Below are positions 16,699-26,268 of a stretch of 64,000 nucleotides of DNA, in pieces. A model generated the notes under the pieces. The model did no database searches, was not told the origin of the DNA, and saw only the letters and a program-made list of their open reading frames with translations. The number at the start of each line of letters is the position of its first letter. The first letter of the stretch is position 1. The position numbers were made by a program, and so were the translations under genes. Source of the DNA: an uncultured Prevotellaceae bacterium (GTDB lineage Bacteria; Bacteroidota; Bacteroidia; Bacteroidales; Bacteroidaceae); contig OMZS01000010.1 of assembly GCA_900315565.1 (NCBI GenBank), forward strand, positions 1 to 64,000, read 5' to 3'.

Positions 16699-17778
16699 AT
16701 GAGAACGAAGTGTGCTTTTGTCTTCTCTTTGCTCGGAATGTGGTTTGGCGTGAATACTGCCTTTGGGCAGTACAGCCAGTACATTGAGGCTGTTGACGAA
16801 TATTGTCCGGCCCCGGGCCAGTTTACCAATGTTATTCCTACCTACACCGAGGGCGACACGCCTGAGTCGATGGCCGCGAAATGCACCGAGGCCATTGGCG
16901 GCAACGTGTTCAAGAACAAGGGCTGCTACGAAATTACGCTGGGCGGATGGGGCGGCTATGTGGTTTTCCACTTCGATCACCCCGTGGCCAATGTCAAAGG
17001 CCAGCGCGACTTTGCCGTATGGGGCAACGCCTTCACCAATAGTGCCTCAGACTGGACGGTGGTGAGCGCCGAACCCGCCATCGTCATGGTATCGGTTGAC
17101 GAGAACAGTAACGGCCTGCCCGACGACGAATGGTATGAGCTTGCGGGCAGCGAATATAACAACCCGCAGACCATACACAACTACGAAGTCAGCTACGAGT
17201 ATGCCCCCATGCAGAACGTAAGCTGGACCGACAATCAGGGCAACGAGGGAACCATCGACCGCAACCGCTGGCACATGCAGGAGTATTTCCCCCTTTGGCT
17301 GAAGGAAAAGGGGAAACTGACTTTCAGTGGTGCGCGGCTGCCCGACAATGCCTATCTGCAAGGGATAACATTTATTCTCCCCGCCTACGACTGGGGATAC
17401 GCCGACAACCAATGCAACTGGACCGACGTGAGCAAAGAAACGCTCAACTCCGAGGGCTGCGGATTGGACATCGGTTGGGCGGTGGACGCTGATGGACAGC
17501 CTGTGGAGCTGAGCCACATTGACTTTGTGAAATGCTACAACGCCATGAACCAAAAATGCGGAGACATTGGCGAGACAAGCACCGAGATTGCGGGTGCCGA
17601 GGATCTGCACTTGGAAGCATCTGTCGAGGCAACAGCCATCAGAACCGTAGGTAACTCAACCACCGTGAGCCAACGCTGCTACTCACTCGACGGACGCATG
17701 CTCGCTCACCCACAACGCGGCCTGAACATTGTGCGCACCTCCGACGGAAAGACACGAAAAGTAATCAACCAAAAATAA
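16699..17778 (+). CDS. Secreted cell-surface protein of the B12 locus
   Basis: The 359-residue protein begins with a signal peptide (RTKCAFVFSLLGMWFGVNTAFGQ). The mature part contains CYEITLGGWGGYVVFHFDHPV, VDENSNGLPDDEWYELAG (calcium-loop-like acidic turn) and ILPAYDWGYADN. It resembles proteins in Bacteroides B12-uptake loci that are annotated only as cell-surface proteins. The C-terminus (YSLDGRMLAHPQRGLNIVR.., then a basic end) is a close relative of the tail of the 2075-residue protein downstream, suggesting a shared surface-sorting signal. ATG 16699 is chosen because the upstream ATG at 16624 lies in the riboswitch platform. B12 regulation is direct from the riboswitch; molecular function is unknown. 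Confidence 0.8.
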   Translation: MRTKCAFVFSLLGMWFGVNTAFGQYSQYIEAVDEYCPAPGQFTNVIPTYTEGDTPESMAAKCTEAIGGNVFKNKGCYEITLGGWGGYVVFHFDHPVANVKGQRDFAVWGNAFTNSASDWTVVSAEPAIVMVSVDENSNGLPDDEWYELAGSEYNNPQTIHNYEVSYEYAPMQNVSWTDNQGNEGTIDRNRWHMQEYFPLWLKEKGKLTFSGARLPDNAYLQGITFILPAYDWGYADNQCNWTDVSKETLNSEGCGLDIGWAVDADGQPVELSHIDFVKCYNAMNQKCGDIGETSTEIAGAEDLHLEASVEATAIRTVGNSTTVSQRCYSLDGRMLAHPQRGLNIVRTSDGKTRKVINQK

Positions 17779-17791
17779 AAAATCAATTCCT

Positions 17792-20700
17792 ATGAAAAAA
17801 ACAATTCAACAATCGTTGCAGTTGCTATTCATCGCGCTGCTCATGCCATTAAGTGCGTGGGCCGACCGCGAAATCAACCAGCTGCAGTTCGGCAAGCAGA
17901 CCATTACGGTGGCTTCCGACGAAGTGATTACGTTTAAAGATCCAAAGGGTGCTGCTGGTTACAATGGCACCAAGCCTGAAAACGCGCACTCGCTGACAGT
18001 ATTCCAGCCTGCCGAGGCGGGCATGTCTGTCCAGATTACTTTTTCTAAAGTAGTGATGGGTGGCAGCAGCAGCTATTGCTCGTTTGCAAGAGTGTATAGC
18101 GGCGATCCTGACGCTGACAACACTTTCAGCTGGATGACCGAATACAACAGTGTGAACAACAGCACCACATTACCCGATGGCGAGGTGCTGAAAGAGTACC
18201 CCAAAACGCCTAAAAATGCCGAATACACAAATGAGACTTATATTTCGAACTCGGCCGACGGCATCATCTCCATGGGGTTTGTGTATAATTACGCCTACGA
18301 CTGCGAGTGGACTGCCACTGTGAAATGCGTGAAGCTGGAGAACATGACCATCACCGGAGCCGGGAGCAACTACGACGGTGTAGAAGCGTCGCCAACAACC
18401 AAGCAGAATGTTGCCTTGGCCAACGCTTACGTCACAGCGACGGGCGTGATGAATCCCGACTACGTGACAGCCATCTGGGTGAAGATGACCCAAAACGAGA
18501 GTGCCATGGATCCCACAGCTCTGAAACTATTTAAGGGCGACACGCAGGTGAGTGCTACTGTTGCTGCCGACGGCGACGCATACAAGTTCACGCTGAACGA
18601 GGCACTAGCTGACGGCACCACCACCTTTACCATTAAAGGCGACTTCCTCGGGACTGCCGCCGTGGGTGCCAAGGTGCAGGTGGAGATCACCAAGATTGCC
18701 ACCGAGGTGCATCCCTCGGGCATTTTGCCATTTACAGCTGCCAGCTGCGTGACGGTAGAGAATCCGGCCATGGTGCTGATGAGCAGTACGCCACAGACCG
18801 TCACCGTGGGTGAAACGCCCATGCAGTTCTACGACGAAGGCGGCAAGGACGGCAAGATTATAGGAACAACAAGCGGACAGGTGACATTCCTCTCGGGCGT
18901 AAGCGAAAAGAAAGTAATGGTTGACATCTCAAAACTCGTTGTTAACAACGGAAGCATGTATTATCAAGTGCTCAAATTCTACAATGGTACTGAGGTTAAT
19001 TCCAACAATCTGATTGCCGAGAAGAGGAACGGTGAGACGGGCATCGTGCGCTCAACGGCTGACGACGGCTCGCTTACGGTTGTGCTCGAAGGAGCCAGCC
19101 AGACTTATGAATACGACGGTTGGGAAGCCACGGTGAGCCTGTTCACCCCGCAGCCCATGGACTTCGACGGCATCACCACCGCTGCTGCTTCTGACGAGAC
19201 GGTGGCTGCTGGCGATACTGACCAAGACATGCTCACCATCACCGTGAAAGCCGTGAACACCGAGCCAGCCATGAAGGTGACAAAGATGGCCTTCACCGCC
19301 GGCGACAACTATGCGCTCGCCACAAAAGCCGCCCTCTACTTTGGCAGCCAAAAGGTGGGCGAGACTGACATCACCGCCGCAAACTTCACCATTAGCCTCA
19401 CCACGCCGCAGGAGCTCACCGAGGGCAGCAACGTGTTCACGCTGAAATACAATATCAGCGACGAGGCAATGAACGACGATGAGATTTCGGCACGGCTCGT
19501 AAGCGTCAGCGCAATGGTAAACAATGCCGAGAAGACCGAAAACTATTCATCTGCCGACGAGGGCATACGCACTGTGAACAACCTCGTTCTCTCGCACTTA
19601 GACCAGGGCACGGTGACAAAGACCGTCAACGGCTCCATGGCCTTTGAGACACAGAAGGCAAGCAGCTACAGCAGCTACTGCGAAGCAGGCACCGACGACC
19701 GTGTGAACATCTTTGTGCCGAAGAACGACGGAATGGTGTGCCAGATTGACTTCACAGAGTTTGAAGTGCAGTACTCCAGCTCGAGCTACGGTACAAAATC
19801 TACCTTTAAGATTTATGCCGGACAAGGCACAAGCGGCGAACTACTGTGGGAACTCAACGACAACGCACAGCAATCGGAAGGCCCAGGCAAGACCATCCGC
19901 TCGACGGCTACCGACGGCTCGCTTACCATTGTGTTCAATCCGAAGAGTTCTTATTCTTACTACTACAAAGGTTTCAAGGCCACAGTTTCTGAATACCTGT
20001 CGAAGCCGATGACAGTAACAGGTGTTGAGGTGACGCAGGCCAGTACGGCAGATGCTTCAATCGGCGCATCGGAACAAGAGCTGCTCGCTGTCAACGTGCA
20101 GACCGAAGGTAACATGGATGCCCTGACCATGAGCTCCATGAAACTGAACCTCAAGGGCACTGAGGCCAACATCGAAAAGGTAAGCATTTGGCAAGACGAC
20201 ACCAAGATTGGAGAGGCTACAGCTGCTGCAGATGTTACCATCACCTTCGCCGAAGCCATCACACTCGCCGAGGGCGACAACAACTTCATGGTGAAAGCTG
20301 ACATTAAGGGCTCTGCCACCGAGGACCAGACCATCGACGCCAAGGTGGTCAGCGTACAGGTAGGCGCTGCCGATGTTGCTGCAGAGAACGGCGACCCCGA
20401 AGGCACACGCACACTGAAGAACATGCTGTTGATGACAGACGGTAACCACGGCACGTTCAACCTGGCTTTGGAACAGATAGTAAAAGTCTATGACGATGGC
20501 GGTCCCGAAGGCGACGGCGCCAACGGTGTGGAGGCTACCATCACCTTCGCACCAACAGGCGATGCCGACTGCATCAAGCTCACCAACAAGGGAATCGACT
20601 TCGGGTACACAGCCCATCTGTATATATATAAAGGTGGCGAGGTGAACGACAACAATCTGATTGTTGATTTGACCGGTTCGTCGGCCAAGTTCGATCCGAT

Positions 20701-23700
20701 CATATCTGACGCTACCGTTGACGGCGGCAAACTCACCGTCAAATATGTTGGCAAGGGCAGCTCGTTGAAGCCCAACTTTGCCATCGAGGCTGAAGGCTAC
20801 AAAAAGTCGTCTGTCGCCGTGACAACCATCACTACCGAGGACATCAGCGTGAGCGAAGTGCTCATAGGCCAAAGCGACACCAAGATGCTCAAGATTGCTG
20901 TCGAGGCTAAGGGAGAATTAGGCAGTGTTGACATTACCAGCTTCAACATCACCGGCACCGACGGAGAGCCCGTCAACGCCTACCACATCTATCAGACTGG
21001 TACGACAACCACATTCTCGGCCAACAATGAATTTACCAACAAATATACCATCACCAACACAGGAACCTATTACTTCTGGCTCACTTACGACGTGAACACC
21101 GACGCTTCGGTGGGCATGACAGCCAGCGCACAAGTTACTTCGGTGGTGGTTGACGGCACCGCCGTCAACATCAGTGACCCTGCAACGGCCTCATTCACCG
21201 TGGCCAGCGGAAAGCACGGCACCTACACCGTTGGTGAGGGCGGCGACTATGCCACCATTCAGGCCGCTGTAGATGACCTTGGCACACTGGGCATGGATGG
21301 CCCCGTGACGCTGCAGATCAAGGCAGGCGAATATAATGAAAAAGTGCGTGTACCCGATATTATGGGTATGGGCTCGGCCAACACGCTTACCATTGAGAGT
21401 GAGAGCGGCGAGCGCGACGTGAAGATTTATCACAATCAGTACACCACCGGCGGCTACTCCGACGACCAGCACAAGAAGGACTATGGCGTTATGACGCTCT
21501 ATCAGGCCAGCTACGTAACGCTGAAGAACCTGGAAATCTACACCACCGACAAGGCTTACAAAGCAGTGGTGATGGTGAAGGACGAAAGCCGCCACGTCAC
21601 CATAGACAACTGCTATCTGCACGCCCCCGTCTGCACAATCACAGGTGAAGACGTTGCTCTGGTAGGACACACCATCATCGACGAGGAAAATAAGAATAAC
21701 GACTACCTCACCGTGATGAACTGTCTGCTGGAAGGCGGTAAATACGGTGTCTATATGGGTGGCACCAGCTATGTGGCCCTGCCCAAGGAAGTAGGTGGCG
21801 TGATTGAGGGCAACACCTTCAAGAATAACGGACGCTTCATGCTGTATTCTTACGATGAATTGGGTGCTAAGATTCGCAACAACTCTTTCATCATCGACAA
21901 TGCAGATGTCACACTCAGCAATGGTGCTATCGACATCAGCGTGCGCGACGAACACAGCGAGCCGACAGAGATAACAGGCAACATCTTCAACCTGAGTTCT
22001 TCAAACACCATCGCAGCCATTTACGTCCGTCAGATGGAGGCCACAGCTGATGCTTCGGCCATCATTGCCAACAACGTCGTCAACTTGGCTTCTGCCAATG
22101 CCAGCTGTAGCGCATTAAAAATCAGTGGTTCTAAGGTAAAGAATACCAATATCGCTTACAACACACTTCGCATGACAGGCACCAACGGCGGTGCTACCTT
22201 CTGGGCCAACTCGAAGTTTGACGACGGCTACGGCGAAGGCATCAACGTGGTGAACAACGTCATCCAAAATGAAACCGATGGCTATGCCGTCAACCTCTAC
22301 AACGATGCGAACATTGGCAAGATTAACTTCGAGAACAACATCATCTACACCGCCGGCGCAACATTCTGGCGTGCCGGCAGCGGCACCGAAGGCGACTTTG
22401 CTGATTTCACAGAGAAGAATGGAGCCACTGACTGCGTGAACAAACAGGTGAACTTCCTGAGCGACGACGTGCTGGAGCCTGCCGACGACCTCGACGGCGA
22501 CCTGACCACTGCCAAGGCCCTCGACTACGTCTCAACCGATATTACTGGCAAAGAGCGTCCTGCAGAAAACGCCACCATCGGAGCATACGAGTATGACGCA
22601 AGTGCTCAGAGTGCTCCCGAAATGGCTGAGGGCTATCCGAAGGTTGTAACTGCTCTCGACGGCAACGCTTCGTTCAGCGTGAAGACTGACATTGCTGCCA
22701 CCGTGTATTACATCGTGAAGAAAGCCGGCGAGGATGCTCCCACCGCCGAAGAGCTGAAAGCCAGCGAAACCAAGAAAGACATTACTGCCAACACCGAAGC
22801 CATCGTCAGCATAGAAAGTCTTGAGGGCGAAGAGCAGTATGTGGCATACTTCCTGCCAGTGAGCCTGCGTGGCGTGGAAGGTGAGGCTAGCCAGACCGAG
22901 GCATTCACCATGGCCATGACCCCACCCGTCACCGACGCACCCGAGGCCATGGTATTCATCAACAGTTCTGAGGATGAGGAGACTATTGAGGCCGGTGAGA
23001 GTGTTTCGCTCTTTGCCATGGTTACTGTTGACGAGCGCACCGCTCCATACACCCTCACATGGATGGACAGCAAGCACAACATCTTGCTCGAAGAAACCTA
23101 TGAGAGCGCTGACGACATCGACGACTTGTTTACGGTAGATGTTACGCCAACAGAATGCACCGACTACACGTTCATTGTGAAAGACGCTGCCGAGAAAGCC
23201 GACACGGCTACCGTGCGCGCCATTGTCACCGGAGATGCTGTAACGGCCACCTTCGAGAACCTCTATCTCGACGAGGAGAGTTTCTTCATGGGAACCAAGG
23301 CCAGCGACTCGTTTGTCAGCGGCAGCTACATGTTCGACAACGGCTGTATGCCCGAATACAGTTTCTGGTACAACTTCGGCTACTCCAACAAGACAGCCAC
23401 CACGTTTAACAGCTATGGCGTCGATGACTTCAACTCGATTGTTGGCAGTGGTGTTGACGGTTCAGAGAACTTCTGTGTGGCCTACCCACAGGGCGGAAAA
23501 ATCACCGTGCTCAACAATCCTGACGGCGACCAGCTGAAAGGCTGCTACATCACCAACGCAGCCGTCACGGCTCTCTCCATGCAGAACGGTGACGCCTATG
23601 CCAAGAAGTTCACAACTGGTGATTACTTCAAGCTCATCATCACAGCCGACAACGGCAACTCTGTAGAATTCTATCTAGCCGACTACACATCCGAAAACGA

Positions 23701-24019
23701 GGACGACCACTACATAGTCAACACCTGGCAATGGGTTGACCTGAGTAGCCTCGGCACCGTGAAGTATCTCACCTTCAGCTTCGACAGTACAGACAAAGGC
23801 AGCTGGGGCATCAACACGCCCACCTATTTCTGTCTCGACAACTTCAACTGCGAAGCCCCCGAAAATGTGGATACAGGTATCGGCCGCTACAATGCCGACA
23901 ACACTGGCAACACAGAGCAGCGCTACACCCTCGACGGACGTGCCATCAACGGCAAGCAGCGCGGCATCAACATCGTGCGCAAAGCCGACGGCACAGTGCA
24001 GAAAATGGTGGTGAAGTAA
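17792..24019 (+). CDS. Giant modular surface protein with beta-helix and C-terminal DUF4465 (BtuH-like) domain
   Basis: The 2075-residue protein has a signal peptide (QLLFIALLMPLSAWA). Approximate layout: four CUB-like modules (about 30-180, 325-465, 615-740, 885-1015) alternate with four beta-sandwich modules resembling sialidase N-terminal-like repeats (about 180-320, 465-610, 745-880, 1015-1130). A right-handed beta-helix follows (about 1139-1603, starting GDYATIQAAVDDLG), then Fn3/Ig-like spacers (about 1620-1810). A DUF4465-type domain (about 1815-2020; FWYNFGYSNKT, GSGVDGSENFCVAYPQG) precedes a sorting-like tail (YTLDGRAINGKQRGINIVR). It starts 13 bp after the riboswitch-controlled gene, so it is probably B12-repressed. 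DUF4465 is the fold class of BtuH-type B12 binders. A role as B12 capture or adhesion protein is inference. Confidence 0.85.
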   Translation: MKKTIQQSLQLLFIALLMPLSAWADREINQLQFGKQTITVASDEVITFKDPKGAAGYNGTKPENAHSLTVFQPAEAGMSVQITFSKVVMGGSSSYCSFARVYSGDPDADNTFSWMTEYNSVNNSTTLPDGEVLKEYPKTPKNAEYTNETYISNSADGIISMGFVYNYAYDCEWTATVKCVKLENMTITGAGSNYDGVEASPTTKQNVALANAYVTATGVMNPDYVTAIWVKMTQNESAMDPTALKLFKGDTQVSATVAADGDAYKFTLNEALADGTTTFTIKGDFLGTAAVGAKVQVEITKIATEVHPSGILPFTAASCVTVENPAMVLMSSTPQTVTVGETPMQFYDEGGKDGKIIGTTSGQVTFLSGVSEKKVMVDISKLVVNNGSMYYQVLKFYNGTEVNSNNLIAEKRNGETGIVRSTADDGSLTVVLEGASQTYEYDGWEATVSLFTPQPMDFDGITTAAASDETVAAGDTDQDMLTITVKAVNTEPAMKVTKMAFTAGDNYALATKAALYFGSQKVGETDITAANFTISLTTPQELTEGSNVFTLKYNISDEAMNDDEISARLVSVSAMVNNAEKTENYSSADEGIRTVNNLVLSHLDQGTVTKTVNGSMAFETQKASSYSSYCEAGTDDRVNIFVPKNDGMVCQIDFTEFEVQYSSSSYGTKSTFKIYAGQGTSGELLWELNDNAQQSEGPGKTIRSTATDGSLTIVFNPKSSYSYYYKGFKATVSEYLSKPMTVTGVEVTQASTADASIGASEQELLAVNVQTEGNMDALTMSSMKLNLKGTEANIEKVSIWQDDTKIGEATAAADVTITFAEAITLAEGDNNFMVKADIKGSATEDQTIDAKVVSVQVGAADVAAENGDPEGTRTLKNMLLMTDGNHGTFNLALEQIVKVYDDGGPEGDGANGVEATITFAPTGDADCIKLTNKGIDFGYTAHLYIYKGGEVNDNNLIVDLTGSSAKFDPIISDATVDGGKLTVKYVGKGSSLKPNFAIEAEGYKKSSVAVTTITTEDISVSEVLIGQSDTKMLKIAVEAKGELGSVDITSFNITGTDGEPVNAYHIYQTGTTTTFSANNEFTNKYTITNTGTYYFWLTYDVNTDASVGMTASAQVTSVVVDGTAVNISDPATASFTVASGKHGTYTVGEGGDYATIQAAVDDLGTLGMDGPVTLQIKAGEYNEKVRVPDIMGMGSANTLTIESESGERDVKIYHNQYTTGGYSDDQHKKDYGVMTLYQASYVTLKNLEIYTTDKAYKAVVMVKDESRHVTIDNCYLHAPVCTITGEDVALVGHTIIDEENKNNDYLTVMNCLLEGGKYGVYMGGTSYVALPKEVGGVIEGNTFKNNGRFMLYSYDELGAKIRNNSFIIDNADVTLSNGAIDISVRDEHSEPTEITGNIFNLSSSNTIAAIYVRQMEATADASAIIANNVVNLASANASCSALKISGSKVKNTNIAYNTLRMTGTNGGATFWANSKFDDGYGEGINVVNNVIQNETDGYAVNLYNDANIGKINFENNIIYTAGATFWRAGSGTEGDFADFTEKNGATDCVNKQVNFLSDDVLEPADDLDGDLTTAKALDYVSTDITGKERPAENATIGAYEYDASAQSAPEMAEGYPKVVTALDGNASFSVKTDIAATVYYIVKKAGEDAPTAEELKASETKKDITANTEAIVSIESLEGEEQYVAYFLPVSLRGVEGEASQTEAFTMAMTPPVTDAPEAMVFINSSEDEETIEAGESVSLFAMVTVDERTAPYTLTWMDSKHNILLEETYESADDIDDLFTVDVTPTECTDYTFIVKDAAEKADTATVRAIVTGDAVTATFENLYLDEESFFMGTKASDSFVSGSYMFDNGCMPEYSFWYNFGYSNKTATTFNSYGVDDFNSIVGSGVDGSENFCVAYPQGGKITVLNNPDGDQLKGCYITNAAVTALSMQNGDAYAKKFTTGDYFKLIITADNGNSVEFYLADYTSENEDDHYIVNTWQWVDLSSLGTVKYLTFSFDSTDKGSWGINTPTYFCLDNFNCEAPENVDTGIGRYNADNTGNTEQRYTLDGRAINGKQRGINIVRKADGTVQKMVVK

Positions 24020-24089
24020 GAATCTCTCAAGGCTTAAACGTAGGCCGCGGCACCGCCGCAACCATACACAAAAGCCCCTAACTGCCAAA

Positions 24090-24145
24090 AAACGGCTGCA
24101 AACCTTGGGCTAATTCAACTTTTTAGCCTAACTTTGCAGCCGTTT
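24090..24145 (+). repeat. Inverted repeat overlapping the btuH promoter
   Basis: AAACGGCTGCAAA (24090-24102) and TTTGCAGCCGTTT (24133-24145) are perfect 13-bp arms, with inner GGCTAA/TTAGCC extending the stem. The right arm overlaps the -7 box TAACTTTG. It could be a terminator for the giant gene (no U-run) or an operator or RNA structure for the next gene. Confidence 0.75.
24104..24136 (+). promoter_or_regulatory. Candidate promoter of the btuH-like gene
   Basis: CTTG (24104-24107) and TAACTTTG (24129-24136) are 21 bp apart, inside the inverted repeat 24090-24145. If real, transcription starts near 24143, leaving a leader of about 170 nt. Confidence 0.55.
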
Positions 24146-24181
24146 AGCATTCAGAATGCTTTAGGAATAAGGATTCTGAAC

Positions 24182-24269
24182 GTTTTTCCCAGATTTTTCC
24201 CACTTGCTGGGAAAAAGTCCCACCGCGTGGGACAAAAGTCCCAGACGATGGGATTTTTCTGGGAAAAAC
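24182..24269 (+). promoter_or_regulatory. Multi-stem structure in the btuH leader
   Basis: Outer arms GTTTTTCCCAG (24182-24192) and CTGGGAAAAAC (24259-24269) enclose a perfect GTCCCAC-CG-CGTGGGAC hairpin and further TCCCAG/CTGGGA pairings. Alternative pairings between the repeated TCCCA and TGGGA blocks are possible, as in a regulatory leader. It does not show cobalamin-riboswitch motifs. Confidence 0.55.
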
Positions 24270-24310
24270 AAAAAACGAGAAAAATGAATCATTTTAATAA
24301 CAAAACAAAC

Positions 24311-25081
24311 ATGAAGAAAAACAATTTCTGGGGCTGGATGATGGCAGCTATGCTCATCGGTGCGCCCGTGGTTCTCAGTTCGTGCAGCAAGGACGACGAT
24401 GAGCCCAAAGTAGAGACAACAACCGTTTCGTTTGAAAACCAAAGTTTGAACCCCGACGGCTACTGGAACGGTGACACCAACGGTACAAAAAGTACAGACG
24501 AGTGGGGTGGCACCGTCTATGCCTGTACTTACAAAGAGGGTGGACTGACGTTCAACACAAACCTCAACGTGTCGGACTACGGCAGCTACTGGATGGGCTA
24601 CGCCATTGCCAACCGCACAGGCAAAAGTATGAGCGACCCTTACACTCCCGACCAGTACAACAACGTGACGGGCACAGCTCACACCGGCTCGAAATACTGC
24701 ATTGTGCAAACCTATGGCGAAACCATCGACGTTGACGATCCCAAGGGAGTCATCATCCGCAGCCTGTGGTTCACCAACTCGGCCTATCCCGCAAATTCCA
24801 TTCTCAACGGCGACAGCTACTCGGGTGGTCCCTTCGAAGCCAACGACTGGCTGAAGTGTACCATTACCGGCACCCACGTTGATGGCACCACCTCCACTGT
24901 TGATATTGAACTGGCCAAGGGCCTTGACTACGTGAAAGAGTGGAAGCAGCAGAGTCTCGCAGCCCTAGGCACCGTCACTAAGCTGAGCTTTGCGTTCACC
25001 GGCTCGCGCACGGGTCAATACGGACTCAACACGCCTGCATACATCTGTATTGATGACATTGAGGTGGAGAAAGTGAAGTAA
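24311..25081 (+). CDS. btuH: BtuH-like surface lipoprotein (DUF4465 family)
   Basis: The 256-residue protein has a lipoprotein signal peptide ending VVLSSC, followed by SKDDDEP, a strong surface-export signature in Bacteroidetes. The mature protein is one DUF4465 domain: FENQSLNPDGYWNG, YGSYWMGYAIANRT, then DQYNNVTGTAHTGSKYCIVQTYG, ending TPAYICIDDIEV. BtuH proteins of B. thetaiotaomicron are surface B12 binders of this class. The neighbours btuF and btuC (10 and 1187 bp downstream) support that role. ATG 24311 is chosen over the longer frame from 24134, which would begin inside the promoter region. B12 binding itself is inferred. Confidence 0.8.
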   Translation: MKKNNFWGWMMAAMLIGAPVVLSSCSKDDDEPKVETTTVSFENQSLNPDGYWNGDTNGTKSTDEWGGTVYACTYKEGGLTFNTNLNVSDYGSYWMGYAIANRTGKSMSDPYTPDQYNNVTGTAHTGSKYCIVQTYGETIDVDDPKGVIIRSLWFTNSAYPANSILNGDSYSGGPFEANDWLKCTITGTHVDGTTSTVDIELAKGLDYVKEWKQQSLAALGTVTKLSFAFTGSRTGQYGLNTPAYICIDDIEVEKVK

Positions 25082-25091
25082 CCGAAAGAGA

Positions 25092-26234
25092 ATGAAAGAC
25101 AGAACACGTAGCTTTTCGCTTATCCTACTGACAGCTGTTGTGTTGTTGCTGGCTTCGTGCCGCGACAGCAGAACAGCTGTCAGCCTTTCTCAAGGCGACA
25201 CACTGCAGCTGAAGTATGCCAAGAACATCACCATTGTGCGTCACGACGGCTACACCACGGTGAGCATGGCCAACCCCTGGAAACCCGGCAAGACACTCCA
25301 TCGGTATGTGCTTGTGCCGCGCGAGGGAGAGCTGCCAGAACAGATGCCCGAAGGCAGCGTATTGCGCGTTCCGCTGCAACGCTCGGCGGTATTTACCACG
25401 GTTCATTGTGCGCTCATCGAGATGCTCGGCTGCGAAGAAAGCGTGGGTGGTGTGGCCGACCTGAAATACATCAAGCTGCCCTGGGTTCACGAGCGTGTAA
25501 AGAGCGGCGCAATGGCCGATTTTGGCGACGGTATGAGTCCGGTGATTGAAAAAATCATTGACGCGAAGCCTGATGCCATTTTCCTCTCGCCATTTGAGAA
25601 TAGCGGCGGCTACGGTAAGGTGGAAGAAATCAATGTGCCCATTGTTGAGTGTGCCGAGTATATGGAAGACTCGCCGTTGGCACGTGCTGAATGGGTGAAA
25701 TTCTACGGCATGTTGTTTGGCAACGAGCAACGTGCTGACAGTCTTTTCAACGAGGTGGACAGCTGCTATCATGCCTTGAAGCAACTGGCCGAAAAGGCAA
25801 AGGAGAGTCCGTCGGTGCTCATGGATAAGCAGACGGGATCGGTGTGGTATGTGCCGGGAGGACGCAGCACCATCGGCCAGATGATTACAGACGCCAACGC
25901 CCGTTACCCTTGGGCCAACGATAACCACAGCGGAAGCCTGTCGCTACCCTTCGAAACCGTGCTCGAGAAAGCCGGCCACTGTCCCATATGGCTGCTCCGC
26001 TACAGCAGCGACCACAATCTCAGTTTGCGCGAACTGCAGGCCGAGCATCACGGTTATCCGCAGCTGACGGCATTCGCGCATGGCAGCGTTTATGGCTGCA
26101 ATGTTGAGCTGAGCCGTTTTTACGAGGAGACGCCTTTCCGTCCCGACTGGTTGCTGAACGATTTCATTGTCATGCTGCATCCTGAGATTCAAGGCCTGCA
26201 TGCGCTGCGCTATTATCATAAAGTTGAGAATTGA
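25092..26234 (+). CDS. btuF: Periplasmic cobalamin-binding protein of an ABC importer (BtuF-like)
   Basis: The 380-residue lipoprotein (signal VVLLLASC) has the class III binding-protein fold typical of siderophore/B12 carriers. Motifs include VPLQRSAVFTTVHCALIEMLG, a KPDAIFLSPFENS segment and a long linker helix (DSLFNEVDSCYHALKQLAEKA). It follows the BtuH-like gene after 10 bp and precedes a FecCD-type permease by 34 bp. An iron-siderophore substrate is the alternative from sequence alone, but the B12 neighbourhood makes cobalamin more likely. It would hand B12 from BtuB to the inner-membrane importer. Confidence 0.85.
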   Translation: MKDRTRSFSLILLTAVVLLLASCRDSRTAVSLSQGDTLQLKYAKNITIVRHDGYTTVSMANPWKPGKTLHRYVLVPREGELPEQMPEGSVLRVPLQRSAVFTTVHCALIEMLGCEESVGGVADLKYIKLPWVHERVKSGAMADFGDGMSPVIEKIIDAKPDAIFLSPFENSGGYGKVEEINVPIVECAEYMEDSPLARAEWVKFYGMLFGNEQRADSLFNEVDSCYHALKQLAEKAKESPSVLMDKQTGSVWYVPGGRSTIGQMITDANARYPWANDNHSGSLSLPFETVLEKAGHCPIWLLRYSSDHNLSLRELQAEHHGYPQLTAFAHGSVYGCNVELSRFYEETPFRPDWLLNDFIVMLHPEIQGLHALRYYHKVEN

Positions 26235-26268
26235 CTATTGGTCATTGATAATTGACAATTTATAAATA

